This document shows, piece by piece, positions 11,561 to 23,080 of a stretch of 64,000 nucleotides of DNA. Source of the DNA: Yamagishiella unicocca (Eukaryota; Chlorophyta; Chlorophyceae; Chlamydomonadales; Volvocaceae); assembly GCA_003116995.1 (NCBI GenBank), contig BDSL01000108.1, forward strand, positions 62,001-126,000, given 5' to 3'. Each line of letters opens with the position of its first letter. The stretch's first letter is position 1. The translations under genes and the position numbers were made by a program. The notes under the pieces were generated by a model. The model saw only the letters and a program-made list of their open reading frames with translations, was not told where the DNA came from and ran no database searches.

Positions 11561-12270
11561 TCAGCTGGGCGCACGTCTGGTGGGTGTTTGGCTATGCTGT
11601 GCTGGGTGTTGGGCGGCTGCTCTTGGCCTATGAGGTATGTGCTGATGGGCTTTGGGCGTGTGCTGGGTGGGTGACACTGTGTGTCTTCCTGCACTGGGTG
11701 TCAGCTGGGTGGCTGCTGTGATGCTGATAGGTTGTGTGGCTATTCGTTTATGGTGCATTGGAAAAGGAATGGCATCAATCAGCTCAGTGGGTGGGTGCTG
11801 GCACTGTGCTGCATGTGCCAGTGGGTCACACTGTGTGTCAAGTGGGCGCGCGCCTGGTGGGCGCTCTGATGCTGATAGGTTGTGCGGCCATTCATTTAGG
11901 GCGCATTGCAAAAGGAATGGCTTCAATTGGCACAGTGGGCGGCCGCTGGCGGGGGCTGCAAGGCGGCAGGCAGCAGGTGTCAGCTATGGGGCTATCGTGC
12001 TATCGGGCGTGACCTATCAGGCGTCGGCTATCAGTATCAGGCGTCGGCTATCACCATCAGGCATCGGGTATCGCTATCGCGCTGTCTTTTGCATCTGCGC
12101 GCGAAATGCAAAAATTGCGGTCGCCGGGTTTCGAACCGGCGACCTCTCGCTTCTTCGCGCAGGTGCATAGCGGCGCTGTGCAGGCGGCGCGCAGGGGCAT
12201 GGCGCAATACTATGCGCAAGGCGCCATATGCGCTGCGCCTAAAAAGGCTGCTCGCACATTGGTCACCTTC
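11561..12270. repeat. R element, copy e (full)
   Basis: A two-module R element with the tRNA-like minus-strand segment (B-box at 12127-12137). The head is shortened at TCAGCTGGGTGGCTGCTGTG relative to the usual GTGCGCGGCTGTTGGCTGC. Confidence 0.85.
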
Positions 12271-12300
12271 ATACCTCCCGGGGGGAGGTAAGCACCTCCC
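12271..12300. repeat. 21-bp hairpin repeat, 1 unit
   Basis: A single ACCTCCCGGGGGGAGGT unit is followed by the start of another, which then passes into the linker (CCCCCGCCCGGGCCGGGGGC). Confidence 0.8.
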
Positions 12301-12349
12301 CCGCCCGGGCCGGGGGCAGCCGTCACATGCGGGCGGGCCGCAATGGGCG

Positions 12350-12476
12350 TATACGCTTGCAGGCTTATGTGCTTGCAGAGGTATGCTTGCAGGGCTATGC
12401 TTGCAGGGCTATGCTTGCACAGGTATGCTTGCAGGGCTATGCTTGCAGGAGTATGCTTGCAGGAGTAGGCCCATGG
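12350..12476. repeat. 14-bp minisatellite
   Basis: About eight CTATGCTTGCAGGG-type units begin after the linker at GGGCGTATACGCTTGCAGG. Confidence 0.85.
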
Positions 12477-12610
12477 GTCGGAGGCCCAGGGGTCAGTGGC
12501 CCACGGGTCAGTGGCCCACGGGTCGGAGGCCCATGGGTCGGAGGCCCATGGGTCGGAGGTGTTGCATGGGTCGGAGGCCCACGGGTCGGAGGCCCACGGG
12601 TCGGAGGCCT
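12477..12610. repeat. 15-bp minisatellite
   Basis: About nine CACGGGTCGGAGGCC-type units lie here, with the same GGTGTTGCATGG interruption seen at 8,740. Confidence 0.85.
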
Positions 12611-14462
12611 ATGCGGTGCGATGTTAGGTATGCGATGCGCTGCTGCCTATGTGCGCACCTATGCGGTGCGATGTCGCCTGTACGGTGCGGTGCCGCCTAT
12701 GCGCCTATATATGCGGTGCGATAGCGCCGATGTGGTGCGCTGCCGCCTATGCGCCTATGCGGTGCGGTGCCGCCTATGCGGTGCGATGTTAGCTATGCGG
12801 TGCGATGTGAGCTATGCGGTGTATGCGCCTATGCGGTGTATGCGCCTATGCGGTGCGATGTCACCTATGCGGTGCGGTGCCGCCTATGCGCCTATGCGGT
12901 GCGGTGCCGCCTATGCGGTGCGACGTTAGCTATGCGCCTATGCGGTGCGATGTCACCTATGCGGTGCGCTGCCGCCTATGTGGCTATGTGGTGTGGTGCC
13001 GCTTATGCGCCTATGCGGTGCGCTGCCGCCTATGTGCCTATGCGCGTATGCGGTGCGGTGCCGTTTGTGCTGCTATGTGGTGCGATGCGCCACAAACGAT
13101 TGTGCTATGTTGCCTATGCGCCTATGTGGTGCGACGTCACCTATGGGGTGCGATGTCACCTATGTGGTGCGTTGCCGCCTATGCGGTGGTGCTATCTACA
13201 CGTATGTGCTTATGCGATGTGACCTATGCGCCTATGCGGTGCGATGTTCCCTATGTGGTGCGGTGCCGCCTATGCGCCTATGCGGTGCGATGTCACCTAT
13301 GCGGTGCGCTGCCGCCTATGCGCCTATGTGGTGTGCTGCCGCCTATGTGCCTATGCGGTGCGGTGCCGCCTATGCGCCTATGCGGTGCTATGTCACTTAT
13401 GCGGGGCCATCTACGTGCTTATGAGGTGCAGTGCTAGCTACGTGCTTGTGTAGTACCATGTACGCGCCTATGCAGTGCGATGTCACCTATGCGGTGCGGT
13501 GCCGCCTATGCGCCTATGTGGTGCCGCTTATGCGCCTATGCGGTGCGACGTGAGCTATGTGGTGCGGTGCACTGCTGCCTATGTGCGTATGCGGTGCACT
13601 GCTGCCTATGTGCGTATGCGGTGTGGTGCCACGTATGCGCCTATGCGGTGCGATGTTGGCCATGCGGTGCAGTGCCATCTATGCGTCCATGCGGTGCGAT
13701 GGCGCCTATGTGGTGTGGTGCCGCGTATGCGCCTATGCGGTGCGACGTCAGCTATGCGGTGCGGTGCTGCCTATGCGCCTATGCGGTGCACTGCTGCCTA
13801 TGCCGCCTATGCGGTGCACTGCTGCCTATGTGCGTATGCGGTGTGGTGCCACATATGCGCTTATGTGGTGCGATGCTACCTATGTGGTGCGGTGCGGCGT
13901 GAGGTATGCGGTGTGTTGCGACGTATGCGCCTATGCGGTGCGACGTCATGTATGCGGTGCGGTGCCGCCTATGCGCCTATGCGGTGCGACGTCAGCTATG
14001 CGGTGCGGTGCTGCCTATGCGCCTATGCGGTGCACTGCTGCCTATGCCGCCTATGCGGTGCACTGCTGCCTATGTGCGTATGCGGTGTGGTGCCACATAT
14101 GCGCTTATGTGGTGCGATGCTACCTATGTGGTGCGGTGCGACGTCAGCTATGCGGTGTGGTGCCACGTATGCGCCTATGCGGTGCGATGCCTATGTGCCT
14201 ATGTGGTGTGGTGCCACGTATGCACTTATGTGGTGCGATGCTACCTATGCGGTGCGGTGCGACATCAGCTATGCGGTGTGGTGCCACGTATGCGCCTATG
14301 CGGTGCGATGTCACCTATGCGGTGCGGTGCCGCCTATGCGCCTATGCGGTGCGATGTTGCCTATGCGGTGTGTTGCCACCTATGCGCGTGTGCGGTGCGA
14401 CGTGAGCTATGCGGTGTGTTGCCACGTATGCGCCTATGCGGTGCGATGTCACGTATGCGGTG
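12611..14462. repeat. CCTATGCGG satellite array, segment 4
   Basis: The 5' kilobase closely copies 8,791-9,780. The later part resembles 10,250-11,230, so this block looks like a rearranged duplicate of segment 3 with internal deletions. Confidence 0.9.
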
Positions 14463-15140
14463 CTAGATGCTAGCTAGCTACTGGCCTATGAGCTATGTGC
14501 TGATGGGGTTTGGGCGTGTGCTGGGTGGGTGACACTGTGTGTGTTCCTGCACTGGGTGTCAGCTGGGTGCGTGGCTGTTGGCTGCTGTGATGCTGATAGG
14601 TTGTGTGGCTATTCATTTATGGTGCATTGGAAAAGGAATAGCATCAATCAGCTCAGTGGGCGGGTGCTGGCACTGTGCTGCATGTGTCAGTGGGTCACAC
14701 TGTGTGTCAAGTGGGCGCGCGCCTGGTGTGCGCTCTGATGCTGATAGGTTGTGCGGCGATTCATTTAGGGCGCATTGCAAAAGGAATGGCTTCAATTGGC
14801 ACAGTGGGCGGCTGCTGGCGGGGGCTGCAAGGCGGCAGGCAGCAGGTGTCAGCTATGGGGCTATCGTGCTGTCGGGCGTCACCTATAAGGCGTCGGCTAT
14901 CAGTATCAGGCGTCGGCTATCGCTATCAGGCATTGGCTATCGCTATCGCGCCGTCTTTTGCATCTGCGTGCCGAATGCAAAAATTGCGGCCGCCGGGTTT
15001 CGAACCGGCGACCTCTCGCTTTTTCGCGAAGGTGCATAGCGGCACCGCGCGGGCGCTGCGCAGCGGCATGGTGCAATACTATGCGCAAGGCTACACTAGC
15101 GCTGCGCCTAAAAAGGCTGCTCCCACATTGGTCACCTTCA
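14463..15140. repeat. R element, copy f (full)
   Basis: A two-module R with minus-strand B-box at 14996-15006. It has several private substitutions (for example AAAAGGAATAGC in module 1). Confidence 0.85.
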
Positions 15141-15163
15141 TACCTCCCGGGGGGAGGTAAGCA
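15141..15163. repeat. 21-bp hairpin repeat, 1 unit
   Basis: One ACCTCCCGGGGGGAGGT unit sits between R copy f and the linker (15,164-15,250). Confidence 0.8.
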
Positions 15164-15250
15164 CAAGCTGCGCAGGGGCTGCGCGAGTGGGCTTACCTCC
15201 CCCGCCCGGGCCGGGGGCAGCCGTGACATGTGCGGGCGGGCCGCAATGGG

Positions 15251-15336
15251 CGTACGCTTGCAGGCCTATGTGCTTGCAGGGCTATGCTTGCAGGGCTATA
15301 CTTGCAGGGCTATGCTTGCAGAGGTATGCTTGCAGG
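15251..15336. repeat. 14-bp minisatellite
   Basis: About six CTATGCTTGCAGGG-type units lie here, including one CTATACTTGCAGGG variant. Confidence 0.85.
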
Positions 15337-15339
15337 AGT

Positions 15340-15498
15340 AGGTCCATGGGTCGGAGGCCCACGGGTCAGTGGCCCACGGGTCGGAGGGCCACGGGTCAGT
15401 GGCCCACGGGTCGGAGGCCCACGGGTCGGAGGCCCACGGGTTGGAGGTGTCGCACGGGTCGGAGGCCCACGGGTCGGAGGCCCACGGGTCGGAGGCCC
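15340..15498. repeat. 15-bp minisatellite
   Basis: About ten CACGGGTCGGAGGCC-type units lie here, interrupted once by GGTGTCGCACGG. Confidence 0.85.
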
Positions 15499-17098
15499 AT
15501 GCGGTGCAATGTCAGTTATGCGGTGCGGTGCCGCCTATGCGCCTATGCGGTGCGATGTCACCTATGTGGTGCAGTGTCGCCTATGTGCTTATGCGGTGCG
15601 ATGTCACCTATGTGGTGCGCTGCCGCGTATGAGCCTATGTGGTGCAATGTCACTTATGCGGGGCCATCTACGTGCTTATGAGGTGCAGTGCTAGGTACGT
15701 GCTATGTGGTGCGACGTCAGCTATGCGGTGCAGTGCCGCCTATGTGGTTATGCGGTGTGGTGCCACGTATACGCCTATGCGGTGCGATGCAACGTATGTG
15801 GTGCGGTGCCAGCTATGCGCGTATGCGGTGCGACGTCAGCTATGCGGTGTAGTGCCGCCTATGCGCCTATGCGGTGCGATGGCGCCTATGCGGTGCGACG
15901 TCAGCTATGCGGTGCGGTGCCGCCTATGTGCTTATGCGGTGTGGTGCCACGTATACGCCTATGCGGTGCGGTGCCGCCTATCCGCCTATGCGGTGCGATG
16001 GCGCCTATGTGGTGCACTGCTGCCTATGCGCCTATGCGGTGCGGTGCCGCCTATGCGGTGCGACGTTTGCGCGATGGGTGGCGCCTATGCGGTGCGATGT
16101 TGCCTATGCGCCTATGCAGTGCGGTGCCGCCTATGCGGCAATGCGGTGCGATGTTGCCTATGCGGTGCGGTGCCGCCTGTGCGCCTATGCGGTGCGATGT
16201 CACCTATGCGGTGCGCTGCCGCCTATGCGCCTATGTGGTGTGGTGCCGCCTACGTGCCTATGTGGTGCAGTGTCACGTATGCACGTATGTGCCTATGCGG
16301 TGCGGTGCCGCCTATGCGCCTATGCGGTGCGATGTCACGTACGTGCTTATGAGGTCCAGTGCTAGCTACGTGCTCGTGTAGTACGACGTGCGCGCCTATG
16401 CGGTGCGATGTCAGCTATGCGGTGCGCCTATGCGGTGCGATGTCACCTATGCGGTGCGCTGCCGCGTATGTGCCTATGTGGTGTGGTGCCGCGTATGTGC
16501 CTATGTGGTGCAGTGCCATGTACGCACCTATGTGCCTATGCGGTGCGGTGCCGCTTATGCGCCAATGCGGTGCAATGTCAGTTATGCGCCTATGCGGTAT
16601 AATGTTGCCAATGCGGTGCGGTGCCGCCTATGCGCGTATGCGGTGCGGTGTCAGCTATGCGGTGCGGTGCCGCCTATGCGCCTATGCGGTGCGATGTTGC
16701 CTATGCGGTGCACTGCCGGCTATGTGCCTATGCGATGCGATGTTACCTATGCGGTGCGGTGCCACCTGTGCACCTATGCGGTGCGACGTCAGCTATGCTG
16801 TGCCTATGCGGTGCGATGTTGCCTATGCGGTGCGGTGCCACCTATGCGCCTCTGCGGTGCGGTGCCGCCTATGCGGTGCGGTGCCGCCTATGCGCCTATG
16901 CGGTGCGATGTTGCCTGTACGGTGAGGTGCGGTGCCACCTATGTGCCTATGCGGTGCCACCTATGCGCACCTATGTGGGGCCATGTGGTGCTTATGCGGT
17001 ATGGGTGGCGCCTATGTGCCTATGCGGTGCGATGTCACCTATGCGGTGAGGTGCGGTGCCGCTTATGCGCCTATGCGGTGCGGTGCCACGTACATGCT
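15499..17098. repeat. CCTATGCGG satellite array, segment 5
   Basis: This array contains the GGGGCCATCTACGTGCTTAT module near 15,660 and a variant near 16,335. The stretch 16,380-16,930 is closely matched by 25,380-26,230 (shared marker TATGCGGTATAATGTTGCCA). Confidence 0.9.
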
Positions 17099-17755
17099 AG
17101 GGCGTGTGCTACTGCTGCATAGTCTAGGACACCTGTTTGGGCGTGTGCTGGGTGGGTGACACTGTGTGTCTTCCTGCACTGGGTGTCAGCTGGGTGCGCG
17201 GCTGTTGGCTGCTGTGATGCTGATAGGTTGTGTGGCTATTCATTTATGGTGCATTGGAAAAGGAATGGCATCAATCAGCTCAGTGGGCGGGTGCTGGCAC
17301 TGTGCTGCATGTGCCAGTGGGTCACACTGTGTGTCAAGTGGGCGCGCGCCTGGTGGGCGCTCCGATGCTGATAGGTTGTGCGGCCATTCATCTAGGGCGC
17401 ATTGCAGAAGGAATGGCTTCAATTGGCACAGTGGGCGGCCGCTGGCGGGGGCTGCAAGGCGGCAGGCAGCAGGTGTCAGCTATGGGGCTATCGTGCTATC
17501 AGGCGTCACCTATCAGGCGTTGGCTATCGGTATCAGGTGTCGGCTATCACCATCAGGCATCGGGTATCGCTATCGCGCTGTCTTTTGCATCTGCGCGCCA
17601 AATGCAAAAAGTGCGGCCGCCGGGTTTCGAACCGGCGACCTCTCGCTTTTTCGCGCAGGTGCATAGTGGCGCCGCGCAGGCACTGCGCAGGTGCATGGCA
17701 AATTGGCATTGGCATAGCTACACTAGCAAGTCGCAAGGCTAGGGGCTGCTCTCAC
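17099..17755. repeat. R element, copy g (5' of LINE insertion)
   Basis: A two-module R with minus-strand B-box at 17623-17633. Its 3' part carries the private variant AATTGGCATTGGCATAGC, shared only with copy h at 21,474. It is interrupted after CACATTGG by LINE-derived DNA and resumes at TCACCTTCATAC. Confidence 0.85.
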
Positions 17756-17933
17756 ATTGGCCCCTCCCCGGTAGTTACCGGGTGCCCCACTTGTGGGCAA
17801 GTAGGTTTGTGGTTGAACCTGCTGGTCGAGGTTGTCGTTGATGGGGGTGGAGATACAGAGCTTATGACACGGTCAGGTGTCGTACCCCAGCGTCGGGGTC
17901 CTGTAACGCAAGGAATTTTTAAAAAAAAATTGG
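17756..17933 (+). mobile_element. LINE 3'-end fragment in R copy g
   Basis: About 168 bp of LINE 3' end (17,761-17,928, starting CCCCTCCCCGGTAG) is flanked by the direct repeat ATTGG (17,756-17,760 and 17,929-17,933). It ends GGAATTTTTAAAAAAAAA. Uninterrupted R copies read CACATTGGTCACC here, which gives the empty site. The same site carries the longer LINE in R copy h. This may therefore be either an independent severely 5'-truncated insertion or a deletion derivative of a common ancestral insertion. Confidence 0.8.
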
Positions 17934-18034
17934 TCACCTTCATACAAGCTGCGCAGGGGCTGCGCGAGTGGGCTTACCTCCCCCGCCGGGGCCGGGGGCA
18001 GGCGTCACATGCGGGCGGGCTGCAATGGGCGTAT
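17934..18034. other. R tail and GC-rich linker
   Basis: The end of R (TCACCTTCATAC) runs into the AAGCTGCGCAGGGGCTGCGC linker. There is no hairpin unit. Confidence 0.65.
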
Positions 18035-18180
18035 ACGCTTGCAGGGGTATGCTTGCAGGGCTATGCTTGCAGGGGTATGCTTGCAGGGCTATGCTTGCAG
18101 GGCTATGCTTGCAAGGCTGTGCTTGCAAGGCTATGCTTGCAGGGCTATGCTTGCAGGAGTATGCTTGCAGGGGTATGGGC
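18035..18180. repeat. 14-bp minisatellite
   Basis: About ten CTATGCTTGCAGGG-type units are followed by a short unrelated spacer (GTCATGCGGGTACACACTT) that recurs near 23,308. Confidence 0.85.
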
Positions 18181-18211
18181 GGCCGTCATGCGGGTACACA
18201 CTTGTATGGTT

Positions 18212-18372
18212 GCGGGCCCATGGGTCGGAGGCCCACGGGTCAGTGGCCCAGGGGTCGGAGGCGCAGGGGTCAGTGGCCCACGGGTCGGAGGCCCACGGGT
18301 CGTAGGCGGACGGGTCGGAGGTGTCGCACGGGTCGGAGGCCCATGGGTCGGAGGCCCAGGGGTCGGAGGCCT
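18212..18372. repeat. 15-bp minisatellite
   Basis: About ten CACGGGTCGGAGGCC-type units lie here, with a GGTGTCGCACGG interruption. Confidence 0.85.
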
Positions 18373-20235
18373 ATGCGGTGCGATGTCAGTTATGCGGTGC
18401 GGTGCCACCTAAGCGGCTATGCGGTGCGATGTCACCTATGTGGTGCAGTGTCGCCTATGTGGTTATGCGGTGCGATGTCACCTATGTGGTGCGCTGCCGC
18501 CTATGAGCCTATGTGGTGCGATGTGACCTATGCGGTGCGGTGCTGCCTATGCGCGTATGCGGTGCGGTGCCGTTTCTGCTCCTATGTGGTGCGATGTCAC
18601 CTATGCGGTGCGGTGTCGCCTATGCGCCTATGTGGTGCGATGTCACCTATGCGGTGCGATGTCACGTATGTGGTGCGCTGCCGCCTATGTGCCTATGCGG
18701 TGCGATGTCACCTATGCGGTGCGGTGCTGCCTATGCGGCTATGCGGTGCGATGTCAGCTATGCCGTGCGCTGCTGCCTATGTGCCGATGCGGTGTGGTGC
18801 CACTTTTATGCTTGCGGGGGTGTGCTTGCTGGGTTATGAGAATGGTGAGGGATTGTGTGATGAAATATCGCCTATGCGGTGCGATGGCACCTATGCGGTG
18901 CGGTGCTGCCTATGTGCCTATGCGGTGCGATGTCAGCTATGCGGTGCGCTGCCGCCTATGTGCGTATGCGGTGCGGTGCCTATGTGGTGCGATGTCACCT
19001 ATGTGGTGCAGTGCCATGTACGTGCTTATCAGGTGCAGTGCTAGCTACGTGCTTATGTAGTACCACATATGCACCTATGTGGAGCCACGTGGCGCTGAAG
19101 TGCGATGGGTGGCGCGTATGCGGTGCGATGTTGCCTATGCGGCTATGCAGTGCGGTGCCGCTTATGCGCCTATGCGGTGCGACGTCAGCTATGCGGTGCG
19201 GTGCCGCCTATGTGCTTATGCGGTGTGGTGCCACGTATATGCCTATGCGGTGCGGTGCCGCGTATCCGCCTATGCGGTGCGATGTTGCCTATGCGGTGCG
19301 GTGCCGCCTATGCGCCTATGCGGTGCGATGTCACCTATGCGGTGCGCTGCCGCCTATGTGGCTATGTGGTGTGGTGCCGCTTATGTGCGTATGTGGTGCA
19401 ATGTCACTTATGCGGGGCCATCTACGTGCTTATGAGGTGCAGTGCTAGGTACGTGCTCGTGTAGTAGCACGTACGCGCCTATGCGGTGCGACGTCAGCTA
19501 TGCGGTGCGGTGCCGCCTATGTGCTTATGCGGTGTGGTGCCACGTATACGCCTATGCGGTGCGATGCTACCTATGTGGTGCGGTGCCACCTATGCGCGTA
19601 TGCGGTGCGACGTCAGCTATGCGGTGTGGTGCCGCCTATGCGCGTATGCGGTGCGATGGCGCCTATGTGGTGCACTGCCGCCCATGCGCCTATGCGGTGC
19701 GGTGCCGCCTATGCGGTGCGACGTTTGCTATGCGGTGCGCTGCCGCCTATGCGCCTATGCGGTGCGATGTCAGCTATGCGGTGTATGCGCCTATGCGGTG
19801 TATGCGCCTATGCGGTGTGGTGCGCCTATGCGGTGTATGCGCCTATGCGGTGCGATGTCACCTATGCGGTGCGGTGCCGCCTATGCGCCTATGCGGTGCG
19901 GTGCCGCCTATGCGGTGCGACGTTAGCTATGCGCCTATGCGGTGCGATGTCACCTATGCGGTGCGCTGCCGCCTATGTGGCTATGTGGTGTGGTGCCGCT
20001 CGTGGATGGTGCCTATGTGCCTATGCGGTGTGGTGCGGTGTGATGCGGCGCCGCCTACCCGCCTATGTGATGCGGGTGCTCATGGGTGCCTACGTAGTGT
20101 CACCTGGGTGCTGCTAGATGCTAGCTACCTACTGCTACTGGCTACTGAGGGCGTGTTTTGGAAGCTCGCAGCAGTGTGCCCACTATTCCAATTTGTGCTC
20201 TGATGCTGATACATCTTGCGCACATACGTTTAGGA
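18373..20235. repeat. CCTATGCGG satellite array, segment 6
   Basis: The usual units are present. The stretch 19,060-19,990 closely resembles 300-1,130. A non-satellite island at about 20,110-20,235 duplicates that at 1,640-1,760. A short AT-richer interruption lies at about 18,803-18,870. Confidence 0.88.
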
Positions 20236-20767
20236 GGTATTAGGAGGTGTGGTGCCACGTATGCGCGTATGCGGTGCGATGCTACCTATGCGGTGCGGTG
20301 CGACGTGAGCTATGCGGTGTGGTGCCACGTATGCGCCTATGCGGTGCGATGTTGCCTATGCGGTGTGGTGCCACCTATGCGCGTATGCGGTGCGATGTCA
20401 CCTATGCGGTGTGGTGCCACGTATGCGCCTATGCGCTGCGATGTCGCCTGTGCGGTGCGGTGCCGCCTATGTGCCTATGCGGTGCGATGTCGCCTGTACA
20501 GTGCGGTGCCGCCTATGCGCCTATGCGGTGCGATGGCACCTATGTGGTGCGCTGCCGCCTATGCACCTATGCGGTGTGGTGCCACGTACGCACCTATGTG
20601 GTGCCACTTATTTATGCGGCTATGTGGGTGTTGGTGGGTGATGCCTATGCGCCTATGCGGTGCAGTGGCACCTACTGGTATGTGCCTATGCGGTGTGGTG
20701 CGGTGTGATGCAGCGCCGCCTACCTGCCTATGTGATGCGGGTGCTCATGGGTGTGTGCGCGTGTGGT
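20236..20767. repeat. CCTATGCGG satellite array, segment 7
   Basis: A short satellite block ends in a GTGGGTGTTGGTGGGTGATG stretch, as the block before 2,323 does, and is followed by the second Helitron fragment. Confidence 0.85.
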
Positions 20768-20836
20768 TGATGGCGTGCGCGAGGTTCCACTTGCCTTGTG
20801 CAGTGATGCTATCCACAGGGTGAAGCGGGCGCGTGC
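20768..20836 (+). pseudogene. Helitron exon-7 fragment, second copy
   Basis: This fragment is nearly identical to 2,323-2,390 and homologous to 32,092-32,160 of the Helitron gene. The two array copies share substitutions relative to the Helitron (for example ATCCACAGGGTGAAGC against ATCCGCAGGGCGAAGC), so they descend from one captured piece that spread with the array. Confidence 0.75.
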
Positions 20837-21527
20837 CTGGTGGGCGCTCTGATGCTGATAGGTTATGCGGCTATGTGTCAGCTGGGCGCACGTCTGGTGG
20901 GTGTTTGGCTATGCTGTGCTGGGTGTGCTCTTGGCCTATGAGGTATGTGCTGATGCGTCAGCTGGGTGCGCGGCTGTTGGCTGCTGTGATGCTGATAGGT
21001 TGTGTGGCTATTCATTTATGGTGCATTGGAAAAGGAATGGCATCAATCAGTTCAGTGGGCGGGTGCTGGCACTGTGCTGCATGTGCCAGTGGGTCACACT
21101 GTGTGTCAAGTGGGCGCGCGCCTGGTGGGCGCTCTGATGCTGATAGGTTGTGCGGCCATTCATTTAGGGCGCATTGCAAAAGGAATGGTTTCAATTGGCA
21201 CAGTGGGCGGCCGCTGGCGGGGGCTGCAAGGCGGCAGGCAGCAGGTGTCAGCTATGGGGCTATCGTGCTATCGGGCGTCACCTATCAGGCGTCGGCTATC
21301 AGTATCAGGCGTCGGCTATCACCATCAGGCATTGGCTATCGCTATCGCGCTATCTTCTGCATCTGCGCGCGAAATGCAAAAAGTGCGGCCGCCGGGTTTC
21401 GAACCGGCGACCTCTCGCTTCTTCGCGCAGGTGCATAGCGGCGCCGCGCAGGCGCTGCGCAGCGGCATGGCAAATTGGCATTGGCATAGCTACACATGCA
21501 AGTCGCAAGGCTAGGGGCTGCTCGCAC
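20837..21527. repeat. R element, copy h (5' of LINE insertion)
   Basis: A two-module R with minus-strand B-box at 21395-21405 and the AATTGGCATTGGCATAGC variant shared with copy g. It is interrupted after CACATTGG by the LINE. Confidence 0.85.
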
Positions 21528-21532
21528 ATTGG

Positions 21533-22586
21533 CGACGCCGTCCGGGTGCAGGACGCTATGACCGCGTTTGAGGTGGAGCGCGCCCATGCCCTGGCGACGA
21601 CGCCGGGCATGGCCATCTTCAGCCGGCTGGCTGAGCGCTGGACGACGCTCGTACGGCACGAGCTGGCGCCCTCCGAGCTGGCCATGGGTGCGCTCCAAGA
21701 TCGCATCGCGGCGCGGGCTGCGGTGGCCGCTCTCCTTTCTGACATCTCGCCCGCATGGCTCGCTGCTGCTCGCCTGGCGCCCGATGGCCCCGCCCCGCCG
21801 TCGCCTGACGAGGTGGATGCTCTCCTCCTTGCTCGCCTGGGGTGGCGGCTGGGTGTGGACGCCGTGCTGCCCCTCACTTCCTTCACCGTCAAGCTGGGCA
21901 CCCTGCTCCAGGCGGCGGAACTGGAGCGCCCCAGGCAGGCCTGTCATGCGGCGTATGTGCGGGAGGCGCTCGGGCTGTCCCCTGCTGTGGCTGCCACGCC
22001 CGAGGCGGCCCTTGTGGCGTTACGCGCGGTATGGCGGCGGTTGTGGAAGCGTCTTAAGTGGGAGCCGCGGTGGAAGGAGGTCCTCTGGCGGCTGGCGGTT
22101 GACGGGGTGCCCATGCCGGGCTCCTCCCACCTCCCGCTGGTCCCACCCGAACCGTGTGCTTGCGGCTGTTACCCCGCTGCAGCGGGTGTGGCCGAGTCGC
22201 CGCGCTTGCATCACTTTTGGTCTTGCCCCCTCGTCCGCCCGCTCTGGGATGAACTGGAAGTCTGCTGTGGATGCGGGGTCACGCGTGAGCATGTGTGGTT
22301 GTGTGTGTCGCCGGATCCGACCACTGTGCTGCAGTGTGTGTGGGATGTGGTGGCGTTGGCGGCGCTCAACGCGATGGAGTGGGCGCGCCGGTACATACAC
22401 TCTCATCGGCTCCCCGGCCCCACCCTCCCTGCTGCTATGCGTTCTGGCCTCCTTGCTAAGTTCTGGGCCTTGCTGCGGGACTTTGCGGGCTTGGGTTTGC
22501 CCCGCAAGGACTGGGGTGACGTGGGGGTGGACCACCCATTTTTGTTCGTAACCGGGGGTCGGCTCATGTGCGCCGTGCCGCCCTAG
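21533..22586 (+). pseudogene. LINE ORF2-like C-terminus with zf-RVT-type domain
   Basis: The open frame is cut at its 5' end by the truncation and stops at TAG (22,584-22,586). About 350 residues remain. The C-terminal half has the arrangement of the zinc-binding region found after the reverse transcriptase in many non-LTR elements (Pfam zf-RVT type). It shows WRLAVDGVPMPG, then a Cys-x-Cys-x-Cys cluster, a His-His-Phe-Trp-Ser-Cys box and PLVRPLWDEL. The reverse transcriptase palm motif (YxDD) is not present. The frame extends upstream into R sequence only by chance. I infer the LINE identity from the zinc-box pattern together with the tail and flanking repeats. Confidence 0.75.
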
Positions 22587-23080
22587 CTAGCCTGCCTTGG
22601 CTGCTGTTTGTTCTTTCGTTCTTTCTTTCCTGGTGCCACCTTTGCTGGTTCGAGATACGAGTGGTGCGGGTGATGGGCAGGTGAGCCAATGGGGGCTTTT
22701 GTGGTGGTTTTGACGCGTAAGGGTGGCCTGCATGGGGCCGTGTCCTGCCGTCGCTTGTGCTGACTTTGCATGATGCTGTTTGCCTGCTGTTGCCCGTACC
22801 CGACCTTGGTTCCGTGTCTCTTCCGCAGTGCTTTCCCGCCGGGATAAGGGCGGGTGCCGCCTGTCGTGCGGCCACTGTAACGCGGTCTCTCTCTCTCTTG
22901 GTCCCCGGCCCCTCCCCGGTAGCTACCGGGTGCCCCACTTGTGGGCAAGTAGGTTTGTGGTTGAACCTGCTGGTCGAGGTTGTCGTTGATGGGGGTGGAG
23001 ATACAGAGCTTATGACACGGTCAGGTGTCGTACCCCAGCGTCGGGGTCCTGTAACGCAAGGAATTTTTTTTTTTTTTTTT
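22587..23080 (+). other. LINE 3' UTR and oligo(T) end
   Basis: About 475 bp of non-coding DNA follow the stop codon. The last 175 bp or so (from CCCCTCCCCGGTAG through GTCAGGTGTCGTACCCCAGC to GTAACGCAAGGAA) recur at 17,761-17,928 and in the SINE at 59,898-60,055. This is therefore the likely recognition end of the element. It closes with 17 T residues. Confidence 0.75.

Noticed and set aside
17914..17930. A9 stretch as a normal poly(A) tail for the LINE family
   Set aside because: Only this short copy has it, after five Ts. The longer LINE and the SINE end in pure T runs, so A-tailing is not the general rule in this window.
21342..21947. Minus-strand frames opposite the LINE ORF
   Set aside because: They are shadows of the GC-rich plus-strand LINE reading frame, and the plus frame has the zinc-box pattern and the correct stop before the 3' UTR.
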